This document shows, piece after piece, positions 1 through 7,752 of a stretch of 16,080 nucleotides of DNA. This stretch comes from Treponema sp. UBA937 (GTDB taxonomy: Bacteria; Spirochaetota; Spirochaetia; Treponematales; Breznakiellaceae), in the NCBI GenBank assembly GCA_002293455.1, contig DBDH01000012.1:1-16080 (forward strand), given 5' to 3'. Under the pieces are notes generated by a model. The model saw only the letters and a program-made list of their open reading frames with translations, made no database searches and was not told the DNA's origin. Position 1 is the first letter of the stretch. Every line of letters begins with the position of its first letter. The position numbers and the translations under genes are program-made.

Positions 1-1282
1 ATTGACATTCGGGCGCAGTATATTTATATTGCCGTTTTATCCACAAATATTCATTCATATTCGTTTTAGTAAAATCTATTTCATTTTGATAATTAGCACT
101 TTTTTCAGGATGAGAATGTTTTGCCATTGAAGACTGCGTTTTTAATTCCTCCACATAAGATTTAATCTTGCTTAATTCTGTCGGTATATCGATATGCTGA
201 GGACATATTTTTTTACAAAAACCGCAATTCTTGCATACATTAATACTTCGTCTTGCAGATACAACAGAATATCTCATTATAAAATCTGTTTCTGCTTTTC
301 TCCCAATATTGGAGTTTAGAGTTTTTTTCCCTTGATAAAAATTATATTCTGAAAAAAATGTTGGAATGTCTATATTTTGAGGACACTCCAAACAATACCC
401 GCATCCAGTACATGGTATTGTCTGTACCTCAAGATAAGTTTTTAACGCTTTATCAATTACAAGCTGCTCATCCTCATTTATCGGCTTAAATGTTTCAAAT
501 GTCTTAATATTATCTTTAACCTGTTCCATGCTGGACATTCCGCTCAAAACAGTAAGGACATTGGGAAAAGAAGCTGCATAACGCAACCCCCAAGAAGCAG
601 CATTCGCAGCAGGATCGGCCTCTTTAAATATGGCTATGGATTTTTCAGTTAAATTCACCAGCCCCCCACCCCGTAATGGTTCCATTACGATAATGGGGAG
701 ATTTTGTTTATCTAAAATGTTATATTGTTCTTTGGCATTTTGGAAAGTCCAATCCATATAATTTAATTGTATTTGCGCAAAATCCCAATCATATTCACCA
801 ATAATATCTTCCAACAATTCAGGTTTATCATGAAAAGAAAAACCTATATATCTTACAAAACCATTTTTTTTCTTTTCATATAAAAAATCATAGAGAGCCG
901 AATTTTTAAAATTATTCCAATTTGATGATTTCACCGCGTGAAAAAGATAATAATCGACATAATCTACTTTTAGACGTTCAAGCTGCGTTTGAAAAAGCTT
1001 TTCCATTTCCGAATTGCTTTTATTTTTATACATTGGCATCTTGGTAGCGATATTATATTTATGTCTTGGGATGTTTTCTAAAAACTCCCCAAGATGCTTT
1101 TCGGATAATCCATTTAAATAAGTATAAGCTGTATCAAAATAATTGATACCATTCTCTGCCGCATAATTAACGATATTCTGCCACTGCTCAGTATCTATTT
1201 TACCATCATCTTTTCTGGGAGGGCGCATGAAGCCCATACCTAACAAAGAAATATTTTCTTTTCCAATTTTTCGATATTCCAT
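1..1282 (-). CDS. Aldo/keto reductase with C-terminal double 4Fe-4S motif (C-terminus cut by window edge)
   Basis: I translated this frame by hand: 427 codons are visible and stay open to the left edge. The N-terminal TIM-barrel (about residues 1-285) shows the AKR catalytic set: Asp50 and Tyr55 in YFDTAYTY, Lys81 in IATK, His115 in LFHAV. Two CX2CX2CX3C motifs follow (Cys291/294/297/300 and Cys350/353/356/360), the second followed by PQHIDIP, as in ferredoxin-type AKRs. Family members of this type usually end soon after the second cluster; here at least 45 further residues follow (…NEYLWIKRQYK…), so the tail is longer than usual. The ATG at 1282 has GGAG 7 bases upstream; a second ATG at 1288 overlaps the upstream stop (ATGA) but sits too close to GGAG. 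It is the last visible gene of the glycan operon and probably performs an NAD(P)H- or Fe-S-linked carbonyl reduction on a sugar or keto intermediate. The substrate is unknown. Confidence 0.88.
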   Translation of the reverse strand, partial: MEYRKIGKENISLLGMGFMRPPRKDDGKIDTEQWQNIVNYAAENGINYFDTAYTYLNGLSEKHLGEFLENIPRHKYNIATKMPMYKNKSNSEMEKLFQTQLERLKVDYVDYYLFHAVKSSNWNNFKNSALYDFLYEKKKNGFVRYIGFSFHDKPELLEDIIGEYDWDFAQIQLNYMDWTFQNAKEQYNILDKQNLPIIVMEPLRGGGLVNLTEKSIAIFKEADPAANAASWGLRYAASFPNVLTVLSGMSSMEQVKDNIKTFETFKPINEDEQLVIDKALKTYLEVQTIPCTGCGYCLECPQNIDIPTFFSEYNFYQGKKTLNSNIGRKAETDFIMRYSVVSARRSINVCKNCGFCKKICPQHIDIPTELSKIKSYVEELKTQSSMAKHSHPEKSANYQNEIDFTKTNMNEYLWIKRQYKYTAPECQ

Positions 1283-1284
1283 TT

Positions 1285-3990
1285 TCATTCTCCACTGGGC
1301 AAAATAACTTCAAAAAAGATTGGTTCATTAATATTCTTTGACAAAAACAACGGTAGATTTTTGTCAAACTCCTCTTTTGTTATTGCCGACAAATGCCTAA
1401 ATCCAAGAGATTCCACCCAGCCTTTTGCCACCGTAGCATGGGGGTGTTCCGCCCCCATGCTACGGTGGTGCCGGAGTAATCCGGCACCACCGTTATTATT
1501 AAGTAAAATACGAACATTACCAGACAGTTTTTTGTTCCACAATGAATTCATGTCATAGAAAAAGGTGAGATCCCCTATCATTAAAAAACAGAGTTGGTCC
1601 TCAGGAGCAACAGCAACCTGCCCCATGAAAGCAGACGCAGAACCATCAATACCATTTGTTCCTGCATTACAATATACCTCAACTCCTTTAGGCAGCTGGA
1701 ATTGATGGGCAAACCTTACTGTTAAAGAGCGGGAAAGATGAAGCAATGAGTTTTCCGGTATATGTGTAATAACACAGCCTATGGTATATTTCATTTCCCA
1801 TTTAGCAAAAGCATAAGCTTTAAATATTTTTGATTTATCTTCTCTTATTTTTTGCAGATAATTATTATTATTTTTTATATCACCTGCATTATCTACAAAA
1901 TATTTTAAAAATGATGATGCACTCATCTTAAAAACTTTATTCAAAATATAAAACTTATTGCAAAATTTACCGTCTTCGTTCACACGCCAATGTTTTTTAC
2001 AATCAAAGGTGTTCATTTGTGAAATCATGTTTGCACGCTCTTCACCAAATGTGATTAATAAATCAGGAGCAAGTGACCTGTCGGTAAGCTGTTCTTCACT
2101 ATGAAATACGGTGTAGTCATTTTGCAAGTTAGCAAAATAATCAACATATAGAACGCAATTGTATTTTTGGGCAAATTGATTAAATAAATCTTTTAAATCC
2201 TGTTTTGGAGGATTTTGCTGATTAAGAACTACTAATATTTGCTTTTTTTCTTTTAATTCATCAACACAGAGAACTAGCTGATCACCATTATCTGGATGTA
2301 TTCTTGGAATAAAATGAGTCTTAGGTAAAATCAATGAATACTCTGGCGCATTGTATCGATCAAATTTTTTAATAGGAACATTCAATTGTACTGGACCAGC
2401 GCCATTATCATTTATTTCAAGAAGAGCTTCTGAAACCGTACAAGCAGTTAAACGCGGCTTAACATCATTTTCATCTGCAATGATAGTAAACACTTTTTTT
2501 ACAGAACCATTCAAAATACTTATTTGATCAATTGTCTGCTGTTCTTGTCTTTCATGTAAACCAGGGTAACGATCAGATGTTAATACTAGCAACGGAACTT
2601 TTTGATAAAGGGCTTCTGTCAAAGGAGGCACATAATTACATACCGCCGTTCCACTTGTGCAGCACAAACAGACCGTTTCTTGCAACTTTGTCGCTAAGCC
2701 TATAGCAAAATATCCTGCACTTCTCTCATCTGTTACATAATAAACCTTAAACCAATCTTTGTTATACTCAAATAATCTATCAAAGGTTATATTTCTCGTA
2801 CCTGCTGATATTACAATATGTTTTATTCCAAACTGTTTAATTAACGAAACTATTATTCTGCATCGTTCAGTATCCGCTGAAATATTGTGTGCAATTGATG
2901 AAGAAATCGCGGGATGTTTTGACTCCAACAATATTTTGCTTTTTATCGCACTTTTAAGCCAATCGAGTGAACTTTTACGTTTTTCGTTTAAAATTTTGTT
3001 TACGTTTTTATAATTCACCATTTTTTTAAAATCTAAATTTTGCAATTTTAATTTCTCAGAAAAGATATTTTTAAGTCCAAATAAATTTATCAAAGTTTCA
3101 AACCTCGTATTACCTCTAAACTTATTTAAAATCCCCAAAAACTGGATATTGTATTTAATGCTCATACAAAATCCGTGAAAACTATCCGTTACAACAAATT
3201 TTGCATTTTTAAAATGATAAACGAACTCCTCCACACCCACGTCTTTTATTGGATTATAATCTTTCATTTCCTCCAGTTTTTGCGTATTTTTGTGCTGACG
3301 ATCTACTATTGTGACTGTTTTTAATTCTAAAATTTCAGCGACTGTTGAAATTATTTCCTTTTTTTTATCGTCCGGATCAAGAATATACGCGAATAAAAAA
3401 TCCCCATTGGTTTTGACGACAGCATCTTCCGAGATCCTGTCATAAGCATCGTTCCCACAGGCAAGAACAGGGTCAAGTACCCAATCAGAATCTACGCCAA
3501 AAACTTCTTTAGTGATTTTTAAAGCCGATGTTTCTCTGACGGAAACGGCAGTGAATTTCTGCATCAGTGGAATTGCTTCCCGGAGAACATCGGGTGGGAA
3601 ATAATGCTCAGTGTGTCCAAAAGATGTCGCATAAGCAAGGCGTTTGTTTTTATGTCCGGCAAAATCAAGCATATGATAGTGGGAATACGCACACTTATAA
3701 TTCCAAAGCTGATCAGACCCAAGCATAAACGAATCGATATATGTGTTTAACTCAGAAAGCTGTTCCCTTTTGAGAGGTTGTGTGATATTATAATTTTTTT
3801 TGCAGAAATCTTCGATAGACTTTAAAACATATATATATTTTTCAGAAGGCGGATAAATCATTATTGGAGAAAATCCAATTGATTTTATCATTTCATAAAG
3901 ACCGAAATAGGTACATGCCGTACCATAATTTATACCGTACCACCAACCCACAATGCCGACGTCGTAATGTTTTCTTTCATTCGTGTTCAT
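1285..3990 (-). CDS. Fusion: polysaccharide pyruvyl transferase domain + MenD-like ThDP-dependent enzyme
   Basis: This 901-residue protein has two parts. Residues about 10-340 look like the polysaccharide pyruvyl transferase family: DVGIVGWWYGINYGT at the start, GSDQLWN (91-97), LAYATSFG (118-125), SVRETSA (150-156), DPVL (173-176) and TDSFHGFCMSIKY (268-280). After a linker, residues about 370-899 form a full ThDP enzyme resembling MenD (SEPHCHC synthase). It has a TDERSAGYFAIGLA segment with the probable cofactor-activating Glu422, a TSGTAV loop (445-450), the GD…NN ThDP/Mg motif (GDLTFFYDMNS from 806, NNNGG 831-835) and a terminal FFEVILP strand. A true menaquinone role is unlikely because no men genes are nearby. 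The setting suggests joining an acyl or enolpyruvyl-type unit to a sugar. The start ATG overlaps the preceding stop by 4 bases. A two-hairpin palindromic element lies within codons 833-855, directly after NNNGG, where MenD normally has GGGIF; activity of the ThDP half is therefore uncertain. Confidence 0.85.
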   Translation of the reverse strand: MNTNERKHYDVGIVGWWYGINYGTACTYFGLYEMIKSIGFSPIMIYPPSEKYIYVLKSIEDFCKKNYNITQPLKREQLSELNTYIDSFMLGSDQLWNYKCAYSHYHMLDFAGHKNKRLAYATSFGHTEHYFPPDVLREAIPLMQKFTAVSVRETSALKITKEVFGVDSDWVLDPVLACGNDAYDRISEDAVVKTNGDFLFAYILDPDDKKKEIISTVAEILELKTVTIVDRQHKNTQKLEEMKDYNPIKDVGVEEFVYHFKNAKFVVTDSFHGFCMSIKYNIQFLGILNKFRGNTRFETLINLFGLKNIFSEKLKLQNLDFKKMVNYKNVNKILNEKRKSSLDWLKSAIKSKILLESKHPAISSSIAHNISADTERCRIIVSLIKQFGIKHIVISAGTRNITFDRLFEYNKDWFKVYYVTDERSAGYFAIGLATKLQETVCLCCTSGTAVCNYVPPLTEALYQKVPLLVLTSDRYPGLHERQEQQTIDQISILNGSVKKVFTIIADENDVKPRLTACTVSEALLEINDNGAGPVQLNVPIKKFDRYNAPEYSLILPKTHFIPRIHPDNGDQLVLCVDELKEKKQILVVLNQQNPPKQDLKDLFNQFAQKYNCVLYVDYFANLQNDYTVFHSEEQLTDRSLAPDLLITFGEERANMISQMNTFDCKKHWRVNEDGKFCNKFYILNKVFKMSASSFLKYFVDNAGDIKNNNNYLQKIREDKSKIFKAYAFAKWEMKYTIGCVITHIPENSLLHLSRSLTVRFAHQFQLPKGVEVYCNAGTNGIDGSASAFMGQVAVAPEDQLCFLMIGDLTFFYDMNSLWNKKLSGNVRILLNNNGGAGLLRHHRSMGAEHPHATVAKGWVESLGFRHLSAITKEEFDKNLPLFLSKNINEPIFFEVILPSGE
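1428..1492. repeat. Two overlapping perfect hairpins (REP-like palindromic element) inside a coding region
   Basis: Arms 1428-1444 and 1452-1468 are perfect 17-base inverted repeats around a 7-base loop. Arms 1463-1475 and 1480-1492 are perfect 13-base inverted repeats around GTAA. The two hairpins share 1463-1468 (cggtgg), whose complement ccaccg occurs at both outer ends, so they compete for that segment. The element is GC-rich in an AT-rich gene and lies in frame in the ThDP part of the 901-residue fusion, encoding residues 833-855. It looks like a REP- or RPE-type mobile palindrome. Confidence 0.85.
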
Positions 3991-5195
3991 ATTTTCTCAC
4001 TTTCCGATAAAAGCCGCATAATTCTTTTCACATCGACCCGCTTTTTAAAAGTCAGCATCCGCCCAATTTTAAATATCTTGGTGTTAAGAAGGCGTATAAT
4101 CTCATTTTTATGATATTCAATTTCCGCGTCGGCGTGACTGTTAATCGACTGTTCCAAGGACAGAGGCTCGTTCAAAGCTGCCGCTTCAATTTCCTTGGCG
4201 TGTTCGCGTTCCCATTCGTAAACAAAGTCTGTGCTGAGGCCCATATCAGCGTAAATCGAAACAATTTCCTTAGCATATTTATGCCGCGAAACTTCGTTAA
4301 ACTGTTTCCAGTCCCAATACAAAAAGTTTGTAATCCAGCCAATGAGGTGTATGTAGTATTCATCGAAATTACCCTGTTTCTTAAGTTTTGAAACAATTTC
4401 GCGGACGAGATTTAAATGAATATTGAACTTTTTATTCGGAAGCAAATGAAATTTTGTCATAGCCGAAACGTGATTTATCCGGTAAAAATAAAGCCTGTCA
4501 GTGATAAAACGAACGTCTTTCGCTTTCGAGTAGCATTCAAAAAGAAAAATATTATCTTCCCCAAGCCCAAAATTAATTGGAAACAAAATTTCGTTTTCGG
4601 CAATCAGCGAACGCTTAAATGCCTGCCGCCAGACAAACGGTTTTGCGGCTTTTTCCAAGTGGACAATCGCGTCAAATGGTTTAGGTTTTTGCAACGAAAC
4701 ATCAGTTGTATAATAATTTTCGCTTGAATTCGACTGTTCGCTTATCCAGCCAGGAATTTCGCCCCCCTCATTCTTTACGTCGAATCCGAAAACGAGTATA
4801 TCGGGCGATTGTTTTTTCAGCTCTTTCGAAAGTTGTTCAAACATTGAATGATTTATGATGTCGTCAGCATCCACAAAAACCACATAGTCGCCGGTTGCGG
4901 CTTTAAGACCGCTGTTGCGGGCGGCGGAAACGCCTTCATTTTTTTTGTTTATTCCTATAAAAGTTTTCGGAGATTTCAGCTTTGAATAAAACTCCAAAAT
5001 TTGCTCGGTATTGTCCGTCGAACCGTCGTTGACGCAGATAATTTCAATGTCGTCGTACTTCTGATTGTAAATTTCCATAAGGCAGGTAATAAGATATTTC
5101 GAAGCGTTGTAAACAGGTATAATCACCGAAAATTTTATATTTTTCGATGATTTATTAATGATTATATCCTGCCACATAAATTTATTATTTTCCAT
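3987..5195 (-). CDS. Family 2 glycosyltransferase (GT-A fold)
   Basis: This is a GT2 enzyme that transfers a sugar from a nucleotide-sugar to a growing glycan in the cytoplasm. Motifs, numbered from the upstream TTG at 5210: FSVIIPVYNAS (27-37), IEIICVNDGSTD (55-66), GVSAARNSG (93-101) and the metal-binding DADD (114-117). The C-terminal third (AEIEYHKNEIIRLLNTK) is helical and probably non-catalytic. The open frame could begin at TTG 5210, but ATG 5195 is preceded by AAGGGG at a 6-base spacing, so I choose 5195 (402 residues). It abuts the upstream GT2 gene, and its stop overlaps the next start by 4 bases (ATGA), which indicates translational coupling. The acceptor and donor cannot be told from sequence; with glf in the operon, UDP-galactofuranose is one candidate donor. 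Confidence 0.9.
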   Translation of the reverse strand: MENNKFMWQDIIINKSSKNIKFSVIIPVYNASKYLITCLMEIYNQKYDDIEIICVNDGSTDNTEQILEFYSKLKSPKTFIGINKKNEGVSAARNSGLKAATGDYVVFVDADDIINHSMFEQLSKELKKQSPDILVFGFDVKNEGGEIPGWISEQSNSSENYYTTDVSLQKPKPFDAIVHLEKAAKPFVWRQAFKRSLIAENEILFPINFGLGEDNIFLFECYSKAKDVRFITDRLYFYRINHVSAMTKFHLLPNKKFNIHLNLVREIVSKLKKQGNFDEYYIHLIGWITNFLYWDWKQFNEVSRHKYAKEIVSIYADMGLSTDFVYEWEREHAKEIEAAALNEPLSLEQSINSHADAEIEYHKNEIIRLLNTKIFKIGRMLTFKKRVDVKRIMRLLSESEKI

Positions 5196-5210
5196 TGCAG
5201 ACCCCTTCAA

Positions 5211-6326
5211 TCAATTTTTCTTTACTCTTTCCCGTATTCTGTTACCTTTTTGAAACTCTGATGAATATCTTATTTCATTAAGCGTTTTTTTTAGTTTTTC
5301 CAAATATTCTTTTTTTTTCCATAATTTTTCAGAATAATAATATTCTTCGTAATCGTCCATAATCCTGCATATCTGAGATCTCGTCCATTCCTGAAGATCG
5401 CCGTAAGGAATCAATTTCTTTGTATCCATATTCCAAAAATCCTCGGAACATCTCCGGAGAAAATCAAGCCTGAAGTTTTCGGAAAGACGCTTCAGCATAT
5501 CGCGGTAATTAAACAGACGCTTTTCAGCAAACGGAACAAGGAGCTTGCTTTTGAGTTCGGGCGGCTGTTTTTCGGCAAATTTCTCGATAAATACGTACTC
5601 GTCGTTCATAGCATAGACTTTGCTGTTTGAATTTATAGACGAATTGGGATTGTCCTGACGGTAACAGTAAAACGCTTTGTTAAGGAAATAAACGGACTTC
5701 GCGAGCGAAAGAGTCTGAAACCAAAAACCATTGTCCTGATAGGAAGCCCCCGGCGTTTCGTTGTGACAGATGTTATTTTCGCGTAAAAATTCTGTTCGAT
5801 AAATACCAGTCCAAGTGTTCATTTTAAAATGAAATAAAATATGTTCTTTTGAGTTGACAATGGGATGATTGTAATATGATGTATCCATATTACAAGTCTT
5901 TATATAGTCAAGATTTTTTCTTCCGCTAATAGTATTAAATTCATAGTAATCAGACTTTACCACATCCAGATGGTGTTTTTCGGCAATAGTGTAAAGTTGT
6001 TCATACATTCTTGGCATAATATAGTCATCAGATTCGGTTATACCTATATATTTACCTCTTGCCTTCTCAATCCCTCTGTTCATCGTATGCCCGTATCCAG
6101 CATTTTTTTTATTTATTATAACAAACCTGTCATCTTTTGCCGCATATCTCTTAACGATTTCAAGCGAACTATCTGTCGAACCATCATTAACACAGATGAT
6201 CTCAATTTCCTTAAGTGTCTGATTTACTACACTATCCAGACATTCCACTAAAAACTGTGCAACATTATAAATAGGTATTACAATAGACACCTTAGGAACC
6301 ATACTTGCAGAAATATTTTCTGACAT
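5211..6326 (-). CDS. Family 2 glycosyltransferase (GT-A fold)
   Basis: The 371-residue protein opens with VSIVIPIYNVAQFL (13-26), then IEIICVNDGSTDSS (41-54), NAGYGHTMNRGIEKARGKY (75-93) and ESDD (98-101), the GT2 nucleotide-sugar and metal-binding signature. The NAGYGHTMNRG form is typical of the GT2 subgroup found in capsule and O-antigen clusters. The remainder is probably acceptor-binding, ending in a lysine-rich helical tail. The ATG at 6326 has an excellent Shine-Dalgarno GGAGG 7 bases upstream. The gene follows a 264-base non-coding gap and abuts the next GT2 downstream, so it may head a sub-operon or be reached by read-through from the glf promoter. No membrane segment is evident. Confidence 0.9.
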   Translation of the reverse strand: MSENISASMVPKVSIVIPIYNVAQFLVECLDSVVNQTLKEIEIICVNDGSTDSSLEIVKRYAAKDDRFVIINKKNAGYGHTMNRGIEKARGKYIGITESDDYIMPRMYEQLYTIAEKHHLDVVKSDYYEFNTISGRKNLDYIKTCNMDTSYYNHPIVNSKEHILFHFKMNTWTGIYRTEFLRENNICHNETPGASYQDNGFWFQTLSLAKSVYFLNKAFYCYRQDNPNSSINSNSKVYAMNDEYVFIEKFAEKQPPELKSKLLVPFAEKRLFNYRDMLKRLSENFRLDFLRRCSEDFWNMDTKKLIPYGDLQEWTRSQICRIMDDYEEYYYSEKLWKKKEYLEKLKKTLNEIRYSSEFQKGNRIRERVKKN

Positions 6327-6385
6327 TTCTAACCCTCCTACATTTTTTATTCCCCTATATCATCCACCTGAGTTCCTTCTCTATT

Positions 6386-6481
6386 TCAGCTAGATTTTTT
6401 TTGAGGCATTACGTTCTGTACACATTGTATCATGTAGCTAGCAATATTATAATTAAGAACTATTGCAAAAATTTTAGGCAT
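6386..6481 (-). pseudogene. 31-codon remnant of a GT2 glycosyltransferase N-terminus
   Basis: Inside the gap between two GT2 genes lies an ATG with TTGGAG about 8 bases upstream. The short frame begins MPKIFAIVLNYNIASYM and continues IQCVQNVMPQKKSS before TGA. The pattern K-[IV]-x-[AI]-[IV]-V-L-N-Y-N followed by a helix with C-V-x-x-V is the first beta-strand and helix of many GT2 enzymes. The frame breaks just after a run of eight A residues. In the neighbouring frame the sequence continues LAEIEKELRWMI and stops, which looks like a gene end. I infer a glycosyltransferase reduced to its two ends by deletion; a functional small protein is possible but less likely. Confidence 0.45.
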
Positions 6482-6590
6482 TTTATATCTCCAATAAATA
6501 ATGTAAAAAATAATTTTTGAAACAAAAACAAACGTTTAAATGTTTTTTTACATTTGAGAAATATGGACATATCTAGACGTAAAAATGCCT

Positions 6591-7535
6591 TCATATTATT
6601 TTTTTTAATGCAGCCAATTTTTGTACATTATCTGCGGAAGCATAAGGGTAATCCTGAATGAATGCATCAGGAATATCGGCTAAGCGTTCTGAAGCGATGG
6701 CAACCGCGGATTCATAAACAGATTCAACACCATGTTTGAAAACGAACTTCACATACGCAAGAACATTCCATAGAAAAATATCTGTTTCATAAGCTCCTTG
6801 CAAATGATATTTCGTCATATAATCTTCTATATCTTTCAAAATCTTTACATGATCAAGAGCCAGAGGGGTCTTTTTAAATGTATCTGACATAATCGAACTA
6901 TTGCGTCTCAGATGACCATACAAACAATCAGGAATAACAAATATCGTCTTTGCGACAAGGATATATTTCATAAAGAAACAGGCATCCCCATAAAGAAGGC
7001 CAACAGGATACCGTATTTCATATTCATCAATTATTTTCTTTCTAAACATTTTATTCCAGGAAGCGATATCTGTTTTACGGACGACATCAATATTTACAGG
7101 ATGCAAGCCGTAATATTTCATGGAATAATAATTTGAACCACTTGGAATAGAAGGAACATGATCGTAAATAATTTCTGTTCCCGAAACAGAAAGATCAGCA
7201 TCAGAAGAAACCATTGCACTGTACATTGTTTCACACATTTTCGGCATGTAATAACCGTCGGAATCACAAAATTGTATATAGGTTCCTCTTGCGTGTAAGA
7301 GCCCGGTATTACGGGCAGCGGAAAGTCCCTGATTTTCCTGAGATAAAAGAATAATCCGCTTGTCTTTTTCTACGTACATTTCACAGATTGAAGAAGAAGC
7401 ATCCGTTGAACCATCATTTACACAAATGATTTCTATATCCTGAAATGTTTGATTAATAAGACTTTCAAGACAACGCGGTACATATTTTTCGACATTGTAT
7501 ACAGGAACAATTATTGATATTGATGGTTCTGTCAT
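6591..7535 (-). CDS. Family 2 glycosyltransferase (GT-A fold)
   Basis: This is a 314-residue GT2 enzyme. Motifs: ISIIVPVYNVEKYV (6-19), IEIICVNDGSTDAS (35-48), GLSAARNTGLLHARGTY (70-86) and the DxD-type metal site CDSDGYYMP (90-98), with Gly where the fourth Asp of DxDD is common. The start at 7535 is preceded by GGAGGTGAAGGA, whose first part overlaps the stop of the truncated GT2 fragment just upstream (the fragment ends at 7546), so ribosomes finishing the fragment would re-initiate here. It is probably cytoplasmic and adds one residue of the glycan repeat. Sugar specificity cannot be predicted from sequence. Confidence 0.9.
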   Translation of the reverse strand: MTEPSISIIVPVYNVEKYVPRCLESLINQTFQDIEIICVNDGSTDASSSICEMYVEKDKRIILLSQENQGLSAARNTGLLHARGTYIQFCDSDGYYMPKMCETMYSAMVSSDADLSVSGTEIIYDHVPSIPSGSNYYSMKYYGLHPVNIDVVRKTDIASWNKMFRKKIIDEYEIRYPVGLLYGDACFFMKYILVAKTIFVIPDCLYGHLRRNSSIMSDTFKKTPLALDHVKILKDIEDYMTKYHLQGAYETDIFLWNVLAYVKFVFKHGVESVYESAVAIASERLADIPDAFIQDYPYASADNVQKLAALKKII

Positions 7536-7545
7536 AATAATTCCT

Positions 7546-7752
7546 TCACCTCCAACACCATTTCAAGTGATACACCAGATACAAATACGTATCATCGGAA
7601 GAACCGTCATCTACCAGAATAATTTCGATATTTTTTAGTGTTTGATTCAAAAGGCTGTTTACACATTGATGTAAATACCGCTCCACTATATAAACCGGAA
7701 CAATTACGGAAACGCATGGCGCAGTATTGTATCGATGTGTATTATTGTTCAT
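7546..7752 (-). pseudogene. Truncated GT2 glycosyltransferase (N-terminal 54 residues kept)
   Basis: The 68-residue frame begins as a normal GT2: VSVIVPVYIVERYLHQC (14-30), then LLNQTLKNIEIILVDDGSSDD (34-54). It then runs into a tail (TYLYLVYHLKWCWR) with no family resemblance and stops. The AARN and DxD parts are absent, so catalysis is not possible. Its ATG overlaps the glf stop by 4 bases (ATGA), so it is still translated in the operon and may now only couple glf to the next glycosyltransferase. It probably arose by deletion or recombination between the many similar GT2 starts in this locus. Confidence 0.8.

Noticed and set aside
6538..6555. AAATGT…ACATTT hairpin as a terminator after the GT2 gene ending at 6591
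   Set aside because: Six A/T-rich pairs around a homopolymer loop in an AT-rich gap; too weak to call.
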